Origin: Fodinibius sediminis
GTDB taxonomy: Bacteria; Bacteroidota; Rhodothermia; Balneolales; Balneolaceae
NCBI RefSeq assembly: GCF_900182555.1
Contig: NZ_FXTH01000008.1
Coordinates: 1 to 64,000, forward strand
Length of the DNA stretch: 64,000 nucleotides
Direction of reading: 5' to 3'
Shown piece by piece: positions 9,585 to 18,945 of the stretch. The stretch's first letter is position 1; each line of letters begins with the position of its first letter. The notes beneath the pieces are model-generated. The model saw only the letters and a list, made by a program, of their open reading frames with translations. It ran no database searches and was not told where the DNA came from. Position numbers and translations under genes: made by a program.

Positions 9585-10478
9585 ATGAGAGAGATGGCAA
9601 AACGAATATTATTCCGTACCAAGACAGAGCCTCAAGATACAGATCTGAGCAGGTACGGTCCCTGCTCACGTCGGATTATCGATCGATATATTTCGCTGCC
9701 CAATGGGATTGATCTGCGTGTCGTATCATTTTATCCCCTGAAGAGTGTCCATCCACCGGTGGTGATGATTACTGGACTGGCGTCAGTTATGGAGAGCTCA
9801 AAGGAGATTACCCGAGCGCTTACCCGTGATTTCACTGTCCATTATCTGGAAACCCGCGAAAAAAAAACATCGAGAACAAATGGGAAGCGGAATTTCGAAA
9901 TCGAGGCGATAGGAGAAGACATTGCCCTGGCAATTTCAGAGCTGGGGCTTGACAACAGGGGATACATCCTTTTGGGCGCTTCCCTTGGTGCCACAGCTAT
10001 AGTAGATTCATACCGGTTATTGGCTGACAGACCTCTTGCCCTGTTCATGCTAGAGCCCAATGCCTCATTTAAAATTCCGCGCTGGAGTATTCCGTTAATC
10101 TATCTCTCCTCTTATACATACGGAATCATTAAACCGGTAGCCAAATACTACTTAAAAAATTATCGTATCAATATTCAGGAGGATTACGAGATGTATGAAA
10201 TTTCATCTCGTGCACTCGATGCTGCTGATCCATACAAGCTGAAGAGGGCAGTACTTTCGTTGAGTCGTTATAAAATCTGGGAGCGCCTCGAATCGGTGGA
10301 TGCCCCGACACTTATTGTGGGGGCTTCAAAAGACCATTTTCACAACCATGAGGAGATGCTCGAAATGGCCGATCAATTGAAAGACTGCACTTTCATTGAT
10401 CTGGAAAACCATCAGCGAACGCACAGCGCGGAGTTTGCAGCAATCGTCAAAGATTTCCTCAAAGAACTGCTTAATTAG
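9585..10478 (+). CDS. Alpha/beta hydrolase
   Basis: A 297-residue alpha/beta hydrolase with a nucleophile elbow GASLGA, a putative acid in GASKDHFH and a putative catalytic His in ENHQRTHS near the C-terminus. There is no signal peptide. A second ATG at 9594 is better placed after a GA-rich stretch and may be the real start. It lies 174 bases after the three-module enzyme on the same strand, and is the only neighbour that could act with it, for example as an acyl-thioesterase or amidase. That pairing is inference from position; the family is too broad to name a substrate. Confidence 0.75.
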   Translation: MREMAKRILFRTKTEPQDTDLSRYGPCSRRIIDRYISLPNGIDLRVVSFYPLKSVHPPVVMITGLASVMESSKEITRALTRDFTVHYLETREKKTSRTNGKRNFEIEAIGEDIALAISELGLDNRGYILLGASLGATAIVDSYRLLADRPLALFMLEPNASFKIPRWSIPLIYLSSYTYGIIKPVAKYYLKNYRINIQEDYEMYEISSRALDAADPYKLKRAVLSLSRYKIWERLESVDAPTLIVGASKDHFHNHEEMLEMADQLKDCTFIDLENHQRTHSAEFAAIVKDFLKELLN

Positions 10479-10857
10479 GATATTAGAATATCTGTACGTA
10501 TGCCTGTAGCTGGAATGCTTTATCAGAGATCATCTTGAACGGCCGGTTGGGGGATGGGGTATGACAATGCTTTTAGTCGGGTAACTGGTCAGCCTGTGTA
10601 ACATTACCATAACAGGCAGACCAGGGCTAATGGATCCATGTATGATCTTCCTGCCGTGGAGATAGTGTCGCAGGCCGTGTGCTGCCCCGTTGGCCAATTA
10701 CAATTGCCGTGACTCTGACACATGCTACCCGTCATATATACGGTCATTAGGTAATTTAAAGTTGGAGAATTATTTAGATTAAGACTATATTAGATATAAA
10801 GGTCTAAAAATATGAAAAGCCAAAGGCAACCGAACTGTTCACCTAAAATAAGGTCAT
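10479..10857. other. Intergenic region holding the promoter of the FTR1 operon
   Basis: I see no gene here. A small palindrome GATATTAGAATATC sits right after the hydrolase stop (10480-10493). The last 100 bases before the FTR1 start are AT-rich and contain repeated TTTAGA/TTAGA/TCTAA elements (10773-10807), including the half-palindrome TTAGA-N8-TCTAA at 10790-10807. Confidence 0.4.
10800..10815. promoter_or_regulatory. Candidate operator, GTCTAAAAATATG variant of the shared motif
   Basis: The bases AGGTCTAAAAATATGA lie 43-58 bases upstream of the FTR1 start. They match the core found upstream of both ferredoxin genes, nuoA and the second Rrf2 gene in this window (CTAAAWATCT), with one change (ATAT for ATCT). 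This is the weakest of the five copies and could be AT-rich coincidence. Confidence 0.35.
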
Positions 10858-12081
10858 ATGTTAGAGGCAGCAGGTATTACACTCAGAGATTCAATTGAGG
10901 CTATTCTCGTTATTTTTGTAATGTTAGCCTATCTAAAGCGAAGCGGACAGGAAAATCGAAAGCGCTATATTTACGGCGGTGCTTCTATAGCAGTGATCAT
11001 TAGTATAGCAGCGGGTATAATTTTGTCTCACATTGGAGTTAATCCGGAAAATGAATGGGTGGAGGGAATGCTGTATTTTGCTTCAGCGATTCTGGTCGGT
11101 TCCCTGACCATCTGGATGATTCGTCACTCAAGTGATCTGAAGTCCGATATAGAAGAAAAAATGCAGAAGAGTTCGAGCGGTATGATGTTGGGCTTTATTG
11201 CATTTGTCATGGTCCTGAGAGAGGGGGCGGAAATTGTTGTTTTTATGCAAAGCCTGCTTTTGGCTGGCAATACGCCGGTGCAGAATTTTCTAGGAGGGGT
11301 AATGGGAATGGTATTATCGATCATTTTTGGCTTTGTTTTTCTTTGGGGCACGACAAAGATCCACATGGGTCGTTTTTTCAAAGTTACATCCGTGATATTG
11401 GCAATACTGGTTTTGCAGTTGACGGCCAACGGATTTCATGAACTTTTTGAAATCGGGGTGCTTCCCTCCACGGAAATGGTGATGCTGGGTATTGGATTTC
11501 TTGCCAAAGATTCTACTGGTACGTTAATTATTGCACTGATGCTATTCGCCCTGATTCTGCTGGTGATGTACGATCTGATTAAATCGCATCCCCCCGAGTT
11601 TTCAGGGTTGAAACCTACCGACCGGCGCAAAAAGCGATACCGTTTTTACAAGGAAAAATATGCAAAGATGTCGCTTTCAGGCCTGTTGATTTTTCTGGCG
11701 GTCCCCCTTTTCTCTACGACAGTAGCCACTTCAAGCCTGGTGGTCCCCGAACCGGCATCCGTTACACCGGTAAATGGAGTAATCACCATTGATATTCCGC
11801 AGGAAGATGGTTTATACAAGTATGAATATGAAGGCATTCGACTCTTGGTTACTCGAAAAGAGGGGGAGGTTAAAGCGGCACTGGACCGCTGCTATATATG
11901 TCCGCCAACCGGTTACGGATACAATGGTGAGCAATTGGTATGCCAGACCTGTTCAGCGCCCATCGATCCGTCTACCATAGGTCATGCCGGCGGTTGTAAC
12001 CCGAAGGTTATTGACTACGAAACCGGTTCGGACACCATCAGCATTTCTGCAGATGAACTAACAACACACTGGGGGCAATAG
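10858..12081 (+). CDS. FTR1-family iron permease with C-terminal DUF2318 domain
   Basis: The N-terminal 270 residues hold about seven membrane helices with the two iron-permease motifs: Arg10-x3-Glu14 (RDSIE) in helix 1 and Arg121-x3-Glu125 (REGAE) in helix 4. Residues 300-407 form a periplasmic-type DUF2318 domain with paired cysteines Cys345/Cys348 (CYIC), Cys362/Cys365 (CQTC) and Cys380. The same fused layout is known from the FTR1 of the Campylobacter Cj1658-Cj1663 and related FetMP iron systems, where FTR1 works with a P19 protein and an FtsX-type ABC transporter. Here the ABC genes follow directly but no P19 or thioredoxin-like gene is present. An AAGG site precedes the ATG. Expected role: ferrous/ferric iron import across the inner membrane. 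Confidence 0.85.
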   Translation: MLEAAGITLRDSIEAILVIFVMLAYLKRSGQENRKRYIYGGASIAVIISIAAGIILSHIGVNPENEWVEGMLYFASAILVGSLTIWMIRHSSDLKSDIEEKMQKSSSGMMLGFIAFVMVLREGAEIVVFMQSLLLAGNTPVQNFLGGVMGMVLSIIFGFVFLWGTTKIHMGRFFKVTSVILAILVLQLTANGFHELFEIGVLPSTEMVMLGIGFLAKDSTGTLIIALMLFALILLVMYDLIKSHPPEFSGLKPTDRRKKRYRFYKEKYAKMSLSGLLIFLAVPLFSTTVATSSLVVPEPASVTPVNGVITIDIPQEDGLYKYEYEGIRLLVTRKEGEVKAALDRCYICPPTGYGYNGEQLVCQTCSAPIDPSTIGHAGGCNPKVIDYETGSDTISISADELTTHWGQ

Positions 12082-13293
12082 ATGATTTCATTTATATTGC
12101 GCCTGGCAGCCCGCGCGGTGCGCATCAAGAATCTCCGTTTTTTATCATTAACGCTAACCATGGTGGCTGCTTCTTCTCTGCTGGTTATTCTGTCATCGGT
12201 TTATATGAATGCCGAGTCAAAGTTGGCGATGGATATAAGCGGGGTGCCGAATATGGTTATTCAAAATGGTGGAGATTTGCTCGATGATAACATACTGAAA
12301 GTACAGGATATAAAAGAGCTGAAAACGAAACGCCATTTCTGGCGAAATAATGTGTTGAACGCCATGCCCATTCTCGAAGCCGAGGCCGTCATCGATGGGG
12401 AAACGGTACATGTGGCCGGTACCTGGTTTCGCAAAGAGGTATCAATAGACGAAGAGAGATACAACTTTGGATTATTGCATTTTGACGGCTGGAAGTATGA
12501 GGGGGTGTCTTCATCTGACGCCAATAGCGTGATTCTGGGAGCCAATATCGATATTGACGATGCAATCGCATTATCAATACATGGCAGGAAAGCAGAATAC
12601 ATGGTAGCCGGAATGATAGAAACCGGTACCTACTGGGATGATTATATTTTTATGGATATCGAGAAACTCAAGGAACTGGCCGAAAGGAGCAGTATAGATA
12701 AAATCCTTGTCAGTGCATTGATTAAGCCTCAGGATGAATTATCGCGGAAGGCAGAACAGTATGGCGTGAATACGCTGAATTCAGAGGAGCTGGAAAAATG
12801 GTCGTGTTCACCTTATGCCGGTTCAATTGCGTATTCAGTCGGGCAGGTTCTTCCGGGTAATAATGTTCGCATACTTCGCAGGATAACCGAAGTACAGGGA
12901 GGGGTCATCAAGGCATCTACAGGCATTTTCTTTGGCCTGTTTGTTTTGACCCTGGCATCATCCCTCATTGCCATCATCAGCGCAGAAAAAATGTATGTAA
13001 CCTCACATCTCGAGGATTTTGGAATTATGGCTGCGATCGGCGGATCGAGTAAAAAAATAATGCTGCAGCTTCTGGTCGAGTTGGGAATGGCCTCGTTCAT
13101 TTCCGCTGCTATTACCTACATGCTTAGCGCACTGACACTGAATTATGTGAGTCACGTTATTTTTAATATCGAGTTTTCATCGCACCAGCTTTTGATTGTC
13201 ATGTCATTGGCAATTCCATTTTTAATCTCTTTTTCAGCGCTGCTGTTTGCCAGGAAGGGATTGACAAACAATACCACTGAACTTTTGAGATAG
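12082..13293 (+). CDS. FtsX/MacB-type ABC transporter permease of the FTR1 system
   Basis: A 403-residue protein with one N-terminal membrane segment, a large extracytoplasmic domain (about 45-270) and three C-terminal helices beginning IFFGLFVLTLASSLIAII, the FtsX fold. The cytoplasmic loop MAAIGGSSKKIMLQLL is the typical coupling segment of these permeases. It starts at the base following the FTR1 stop codon, so the two are probably cotranslated. In the Campylobacter system two such permeases and one ATPase lie next to FTR1; they are thought to power a step in iron handling rather than form the pore. Confidence 0.8.
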   Translation: MISFILRLAARAVRIKNLRFLSLTLTMVAASSLLVILSSVYMNAESKLAMDISGVPNMVIQNGGDLLDDNILKVQDIKELKTKRHFWRNNVLNAMPILEAEAVIDGETVHVAGTWFRKEVSIDEERYNFGLLHFDGWKYEGVSSSDANSVILGANIDIDDAIALSIHGRKAEYMVAGMIETGTYWDDYIFMDIEKLKELAERSSIDKILVSALIKPQDELSRKAEQYGVNTLNSEELEKWSCSPYAGSIAYSVGQVLPGNNVRILRRITEVQGGVIKASTGIFFGLFVLTLASSLIAIISAEKMYVTSHLEDFGIMAAIGGSSKKIMLQLLVELGMASFISAAITYMLSALTLNYVSHVIFNIEFSSHQLLIVMSLAIPFLISFSALLFARKGLTNNTTELLR

Positions 13294-13297
13294 TAGC

Positions 13298-14260
13298 ATG
13301 TTATTGAACATCGTAACCAAATCAATAAAGTCGCGCCGAGACCTGTATTTTCCCATGATTATGGCCGTTGTTATAACGTTGAGCCTGATAGGCGCCGCTG
13401 AAGTGGTTGGAGACGAGTTTAACCGGGTTATCGATCGGGAAATGAGCAAATACGGCATAAACGTGATTCTCCGCCTCGAAGAAGGGGAACAGGCTACCGC
13501 CGGCGTCCCGGTTCAGCTGAAAACAGCTTCCGTGAACGGGGAGCAAAAAGAACTTGCGGTAACTCCCGTTTTTTCATTAATGGAGATCAATCCGGCATGG
13601 ATTATTTTGGGACAGAGCGATTACGTTGTCGGTCAGCTTGTAGCCGATGAACTGGGAATCGAACAGGGGGATGCCCTTACCATTGATGGAGCGCTTATAC
13701 AGCCGTCCATACTCAAAAGCGGCACCCGGTTCGATAGCTATATTTTTAGCAATGGAACGCCTCAGAATGCTTCATTAGCGTTAATCAGGACTGATAATCC
13801 TGGAATGTATGAAGGCAGAAATGCCATAATTCTCAAGGAGATGGTACAAACCAGATATCGGTTTTTGGGCAGTATAGAATCGCTGATGTTGACCATTGCA
13901 ATGATCTCGGTCCTGGCTTCGTTCGCTACGGTTATTAATCTGGCCAGGCTCGATGCGGGGAAAAGAAGAAAAGAGTTGGGGATTTTTAAATCGCTGGGAG
14001 GGTCGGGAAGCCGAATACTACTGCTAATAAGTTCTGAATATTTGATTCTGTCCCTGGTTTCGATAATCGCGGGGGTGGCCGGCACCCTGCTGTTAAGCTG
14101 GGCAATTCTGCAGTACGTTGCTGACTATGCACCGGTTATAGGGCTCACAACTATTTTTTATATCAGCGGTGTAACTTTTATTGCGTTCGGTTTTGCCGGT
14201 TTAACGTATATGATAGAATCTCACAATCACAATGTTGTCCATGAATTGCGTGGCGTATAA
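13298..14260 (+). CDS. Second FtsX-type ABC permease of the FTR1 system
   Basis: Same architecture as the preceding gene but shorter (320 residues): N-terminal helix (YFPMIMAVVITLSLIGA), an extracytoplasmic domain of about 150 residues, then three helices with the coupling loop KRRKELGIFKSLGGSGSRIL. The pair would form a heterodimeric transmembrane part. The gene starts 4 bases after its partner stops. Confidence 0.8.
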   Translation: MLLNIVTKSIKSRRDLYFPMIMAVVITLSLIGAAEVVGDEFNRVIDREMSKYGINVILRLEEGEQATAGVPVQLKTASVNGEQKELAVTPVFSLMEINPAWIILGQSDYVVGQLVADELGIEQGDALTIDGALIQPSILKSGTRFDSYIFSNGTPQNASLALIRTDNPGMYEGRNAIILKEMVQTRYRFLGSIESLMLTIAMISVLASFATVINLARLDAGKRRKELGIFKSLGGSGSRILLLISSEYLILSLVSIIAGVAGTLLLSWAILQYVADYAPVIGLTTIFYISGVTFIAFGFAGLTYMIESHNHNVVHELRGV

Positions 14261-14273
14261 AAAATATATCACT

Positions 14274-14945
14274 ATGATATCGACTGTTGATCTTTGTAAG
14301 GATTACGGAAGCGTAAAGGCTCTCGACAATATTTCCTTTTCAGTGGGAAGAGGACGAATAATGAGTATTATGGGGCCGTCGGGAAGTGGAAAAACCACCC
14401 TTATTAACTTGATCGCCGGATTGGATCAGTCAACCAGCGGCCGAATTAGCATAGGGGGGACTGATATTACGGATTTCGATAATGATGAGAAGGCCCGGTT
14501 TCGCCTGGAACACCTGGGTATTATTTTCCAGCAATTTCATCTGGTTGATTATCTGACAGCTCTGGATAATGTGATGCTGGCACAGTATTTCCACAGCATG
14601 CCTGACAGGGAAGATGCCATGCAATCGTTAAAGATGGTTGGGCTCGGCGACCGCGCGGATCACCTGCCAGGCGAATTAAGCGGTGGGGAGAAGCAGCGAG
14701 TAGCCATCGCCAGGGCCATCACCAACGACCCTGAGCTCATTCTGGCGGATGAACCAACTGGAAATCTCGATGAGGATAATGAGCGTATGGTCATGGATAT
14801 CTTCAAGGAGTTAAAAGTGGAAGGCAAAACTATTATTCTCGTAACCCATAATCATTCGCTTGGGGAACAATGTGATGAAGTTATCAGGTTGAAACATGGC
14901 AGAGTTGATAACCACCGTATTAGAGAACTTGAAATGGTTAAGTAG
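14274..14945 (+). CDS. ABC transporter ATP-binding protein of the FTR1 system
   Basis: A LolD/MacB-type nucleotide-binding protein with Walker A GPSGSGKTT, signature LSGGEKQRVAIARA, Walker B LILADEPTGNLDE and switch His in VTHNH. The start at 14274 (MISTVDLCKDYG) is chosen over an ATG at 14232, because the family sequence begins here and 14232 lies inside the preceding permease. The 13-base gap to that permease fits one operon. It should drive the two FtsX permeases at 12082-14260. Confidence 0.85.
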   Translation: MISTVDLCKDYGSVKALDNISFSVGRGRIMSIMGPSGSGKTTLINLIAGLDQSTSGRISIGGTDITDFDNDEKARFRLEHLGIIFQQFHLVDYLTALDNVMLAQYFHSMPDREDAMQSLKMVGLGDRADHLPGELSGGEKQRVAIARAITNDPELILADEPTGNLDEDNERMVMDIFKELKVEGKTIILVTHNHSLGEQCDEVIRLKHGRVDNHRIRELEMVK

Positions 14946-15214
14946 ATTCATGGTGTGCTGCCAATGCCATGGAATGGGCGCCAATTTTCTAATCATCAGG
15001 ACCAGCTGTTCCCTGTTCTTATTCCCTTTCCTATCCAAAGCATCAGGGATAGCGGATATCCTGGTGCTGAAATTTTGGGGTGAGGAAATTGAGGCAATAA
15101 ATACACCACTGGCCTGCCATCCATTTTTTAAAATGCCGGTCGTATAAACCGAATGTTGTCTGAGGCAATTCTGCAGCTCAATAGGCGAAGGGATATTCAA
15201 TGGAATATTCCGGG

Positions 15215-15664
15215 CTATCCTGCGACCGATTTATCACCGGGAGCCTGCCCGCCAAATGCATCGCTAACGATGATATCCTTAACCTTTTGTGCCAAATGGG
15301 TGCACTCTTTGACAATATTGATGTTATTGCAGAAATAAATCTCTTCATCATTTACGATCTCTTTAACATCCTTGCAGGTACATCGCATGGGAGAGAAATC
15401 TATTTCACCAACGCCGCTTACGTGCTGTGTGGCGTATTCGATTAGTTCATCAATTGTTTTCTTGCCCTGCTCGAGCGTTTTATCAATTTCCTCATTAGAC
15501 TTGTGAACATATAAACATCCCAGAAAATGGTACAGGGAGCTTCGGGCTGATATGCAGGCGGAATATGTTACAACGTCTTCCTCCGGCTTATGCAGCTCTT
15601 CGGTTGCCTTCGACAATAGATTGTCGGCCTTTGCATATAGTATTTCTACTCTTTCATCATCCAT
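15215..15664 (-). CDS. Conserved-looking small protein, possibly HEPN-like, last gene of the nuo run
   Basis: A 149-residue helical protein. The first half (ADNLLSKATEELHKPEEDVV then SACISARSSLYHFLGCLYV) resembles the HEPN-type helical bundle, but the RNase motif RxxxxH is not evident, so I would not call it a toxin. Cysteines occur in MRCTCKDV, YFCNN and KECTHL. It starts 49 bases after nuoN on the same strand and could be cotranscribed with the complex I genes, although no role in that complex is known to me. Confidence 0.55.
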   Translation of the reverse strand: MDDERVEILYAKADNLLSKATEELHKPEEDVVTYSACISARSSLYHFLGCLYVHKSNEEIDKTLEQGKKTIDELIEYATQHVSGVGEIDFSPMRCTCKDVKEIVNDEEIYFCNNINIVKECTHLAQKVKDIIVSDAFGGQAPGDKSVAG

Positions 15665-15713
15665 GATATTGTATTTTTAAGTGAATGTTGGATGGTTTTA
15701 TGGTCTTTCCATA

Positions 15714-17213
15714 CTATTTTAGTCCAAATATTACAATTGACTGTTTTGCAAACTCAACAAGGGGAGTAAAGTATACGCCCAGTAAAAGCGTTGGAACCAG
15801 CAGGACCCCCAGCATTACTTTTGATCGGATATTGAATTTAGCTCTTGATGCGCCTTCATCCGGATTATAAAGGAACATATTCCGAACTACCCGAATGTAG
15901 TAATAGAGGGAAATAACGGTAGTAATACCAGCGATGGCCACCAGCCAGATCCATCCGGCGCTTACGGCTGCTCCAAAAATGTACAGTTTTGCTATAAATC
16001 CGCCGGTAGGGGGCAGTCCCGTAAGCGATACAAGAAAAATTGTCATAGCTATACCCTCCATCGGCGCACGGTGGCCCAGCCCCTTGTATTCTTCTATGGA
16101 TTCGGTATGGAAAGAATCGGAAAAGAGCATGGCCGTGTAAAAGGCTCCCAGGTTCATAAACAGGTAAATAAAGGTGTAAACCAGGATGGATGAAACGCCC
16201 TGTTCCGAGAATATCACCACGCCCATAAGAATATATCCCGCATGGGCAATGCTGGAATAGGCAAGCATGCGTTTGATATTATCCTGCATCAGAGCCGTCA
16301 AATTGCCGACAATCATAGCCAGTGCCGCCATTATGCCGATTACGATATCCCAAGGAACATCATCAGTAAAAATAGTCTGCCATACACCGCTCTCGCTCAT
16401 AGTGCCGATGTCGATAAAGGAGACCGTGAATAACCGAACAAGCAGGCCCAGCGCCGCAATTTTTGAGGCTACAGCGAGAATGGCGGCGATGGAGAACGTT
16501 GCTCCTTCGTAAATATCGGGAGCCCAGAAATGGAAGGGTACCACGGCGATCTTGAACCCGAGACCGACCAGTATCATGGCTACGGAGAGGTTAAAGATCA
16601 CAGGCTGCGAAATGCCTGCATTCAGAGCGGCATTAACAGCAAATATATCGGTCGCTCCCGTCACACCAATAAGGAGTGAGAGCCCGTAAAGCATGATTCC
16701 CGATGAAACTGCCCCGAATATGATATATTTCATGGAAGATTCGGAAGAGCGGCGCGATTTTTTCGTGAAGCCTACCAGTACATACGAACTGATACTGGTA
16801 ATCTCAAACACCAGATACATCAGAAGTAGATTCGTCGCTCCTACCATAAGCAGCATTCCCAGCACCATGCCGGAAAGAAGCATATAGAATTCGCCTGTCC
16901 GTGATTGATATTCTTTCAGTTCACTGCTGTTCATGGAAAACAGGACTACAAATACAGCGGCGAGAATAACGAGTATCTTAAGAAATACGGCGAAAGGGTC
17001 AACCGCTAATACCTCATGGAATACCGCTTCATTCGTACCAATTTGAAAAAGGGTGGCGATACCGGCGAGTATCAGTCCATCCAGCATGATCAGCCCGGCA
17101 GAATTACTATTCCCTTTTGCAAAAAGATCACCAATAATTATAGCACACAAGGTAAGTACGATGATAATCTCAGGATAAAACTGGCTAATACTATGTAATA
17201 TCTGTTCAACCAT
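15714..17213 (-). CDS. nuoN: NADH-quinone oxidoreductase-type subunit N (antiporter-like membrane subunit)
   Basis: A polytopic protein of 499 residues with about 14 helices and the proton-translocating antiporter-like core: KYIIFGAVSSGIMLYG, FKIAVVPFHFWAPDIYEGA (key Lys in helix 7 region) and LMQDNIKRMLAYSSIAHAGY (discontinuous helix 8 with Lys). It is the last of three large pump subunits in the L-M-N order and is separated from nuoM by 105 bases, the longest gap in the run. Confidence 0.93.
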   Translation of the reverse strand: MVEQILHSISQFYPEIIIVLTLCAIIIGDLFAKGNSNSAGLIMLDGLILAGIATLFQIGTNEAVFHEVLAVDPFAVFLKILVILAAVFVVLFSMNSSELKEYQSRTGEFYMLLSGMVLGMLLMVGATNLLLMYLVFEITSISSYVLVGFTKKSRRSSESSMKYIIFGAVSSGIMLYGLSLLIGVTGATDIFAVNAALNAGISQPVIFNLSVAMILVGLGFKIAVVPFHFWAPDIYEGATFSIAAILAVASKIAALGLLVRLFTVSFIDIGTMSESGVWQTIFTDDVPWDIVIGIMAALAMIVGNLTALMQDNIKRMLAYSSIAHAGYILMGVVIFSEQGVSSILVYTFIYLFMNLGAFYTAMLFSDSFHTESIEEYKGLGHRAPMEGIAMTIFLVSLTGLPPTGGFIAKLYIFGAAVSAGWIWLVAIAGITTVISLYYYIRVVRNMFLYNPDEGASRAKFNIRSKVMLGVLLVPTLLLGVYFTPLVEFAKQSIVIFGLK

Positions 17214-17318
17214 AATCAGCTAATAATTCTAAAACATTTGCGTTTGTACTCCGGTGATGATGTTCCATCCAGAATCGTCATCGTATTTTTGATAATGTTT
17301 CTTGCAGAAGTTTCCATG

Positions 17319-18905
17319 CTATATACCTCCTCCGGTTACAAGTTCCACAAGACCGCTTAGCGAGCTGTTAATTAGATCAATGGCCAGCGAGGGAAAAATT
17401 CCAAGCAGAACAATGAGAATAATAAGCGGCACAAAGCTTATATATTCCCTTAGAGTAAGGTCTTTGAGATCCTCCCAGCGGTCCGGCGTTTTTCCGAGAA
17501 ATATTCTCTGTATGGTCCACAGGATATAGGCGGCCGTTATTATGATACCGGTAACCGATATGATGGTAATCCAGCGATAGGCTGCAAAGGCTCCGAGGAA
17601 TGAGAACAGCTCACTTACAAAGCCGTTAAGCCCCGGTAGTCCCATAGCAGCAAACATACCCACCATGGCGATCCCCGTATATTTCGGCATTTGATTGGCC
17701 ATGCCTCCGAAATCATATAGCCCCCGAGTGTGGGTCCGATCATAAAGCACCCCTACCGAGAGAAAGAGAACAGCGGTAATAATACCGTGATTGAACATCT
17801 GTAGTACCCCGCCTACCATACCCTGCGTATTGAGAGCCGCGATGCCGAGAATTACGATACCCATGTGACTGATGGAGGAGTAGGCAATCAGTTTTTTGAA
17901 GTCATCCTGCGCCATGGCACAAAAGGCTCCGTAAATGATGCTGATCATTCCAAGTACCGCCATAAAGTATCCGAAATAGAGCGTAGCGTCAGGGAATATC
18001 GGAAAGTTGATTCGCAGCAGGCCGTAGGCTCCGAGTTTCAAAAGAACACCGGCCAGGATTACACTAATAGGGGTGGGGGCCTGTACGTGAGCATCCGGCA
18101 GCCAGGTATGAAATGGGAAAATAGGTATTTTGATTGCAAAGTTTATAAATAGTGCCATCCATGCTACATAACGCCAGGTGGTATCCAAACCGCCCAGCAG
18201 CCCGCCATCCACAAAATTATCGGGATTCATCATATGCAGGATGTTGAAGGTATGGATGGATTCGCCTGTAGCGGGATCGGTGTATGCAACGCTGAAATAG
18301 AGGGCCAGCATCGTAAGCAGCATCAGGATACCTCCTATAAAAGTGTACAGGAAGAATTTGATAGCCGCGTATTCCCGTTGTGGACCGCCCCAGATACCGA
18401 TCAGGAAGTACATTGGCAGCAGCATGACCTCCCAGAATATGAAGAACAGAAAGAAGTCGAGGGCCACAAATACGCCCATAATACCGGCAATCAACAGAAG
18501 GTAGAGGGCGAAATATCCTTTTACCATCTTTTTGATATTCCAGGATGAGATGACACCGACAAACGCTATTAGCGCGGTTAGAATTACCATTAAAATACTC
18601 AACCCGTCCAGGCCGAGGAAGTAATCGATCTTGATTTTCCCTACCCAGGGGACGGCATCGACGGTGATCCAGTTATGATGTTCTACAAACTGGAAGCTTT
18701 CAATATTGTTGATGCCCGTTTTTGCCTGGTCGAAAACCGAATAGATGATACCAGCCAGAAGTACCTGTATACTGGTAACGGCAGCGGCAGTCCATCGAAT
18801 GGCATTACGATTTCTGTCAGGAATAAGGAGTATGATTATCATACCCAGGATCGGTATGAAAACAATCCAGGAAAGTATACCTAGGCCTAAAAATTGAAAT
18901 TCCAT
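17319..18905 (-). CDS. nuoM: Complex I subunit M (antiporter-like proton pump)
   Basis: A 528-residue protein of about 14 helices. The core motifs of NuoM are present: FWEVMLLPMYFLIGIWGG, the conserved Glu/Lys region FAIKIPIFPFHTWLPDAH and MAQDDFKKLIAYSSISHMG. Length is normal for the family (about 500). It follows nuoL with a 40-base gap. It should form one of the three proton channels of the membrane arm. Confidence 0.95.
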   Translation of the reverse strand: MEFQFLGLGILSWIVFIPILGMIIILLIPDRNRNAIRWTAAAVTSIQVLLAGIIYSVFDQAKTGINNIESFQFVEHHNWITVDAVPWVGKIKIDYFLGLDGLSILMVILTALIAFVGVISSWNIKKMVKGYFALYLLLIAGIMGVFVALDFFLFFIFWEVMLLPMYFLIGIWGGPQREYAAIKFFLYTFIGGILMLLTMLALYFSVAYTDPATGESIHTFNILHMMNPDNFVDGGLLGGLDTTWRYVAWMALFINFAIKIPIFPFHTWLPDAHVQAPTPISVILAGVLLKLGAYGLLRINFPIFPDATLYFGYFMAVLGMISIIYGAFCAMAQDDFKKLIAYSSISHMGIVILGIAALNTQGMVGGVLQMFNHGIITAVLFLSVGVLYDRTHTRGLYDFGGMANQMPKYTGIAMVGMFAAMGLPGLNGFVSELFSFLGAFAAYRWITIISVTGIIITAAYILWTIQRIFLGKTPDRWEDLKDLTLREYISFVPLIILIVLLGIFPSLAIDLINSSLSGLVELVTGGGI

Positions 18906-18945
18906 AAGTTCAGCGCTCAGTTTTTATTGATTGTTGAAATTTCGT

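Noticed and set aside
14811-15200. Minus-strand frame of 129 codons beyond the iron-system ATPase
   Set aside because: Its second half overlaps the ATPase C-terminus antisense and the sequence has no family resemblance; nothing supports translation.
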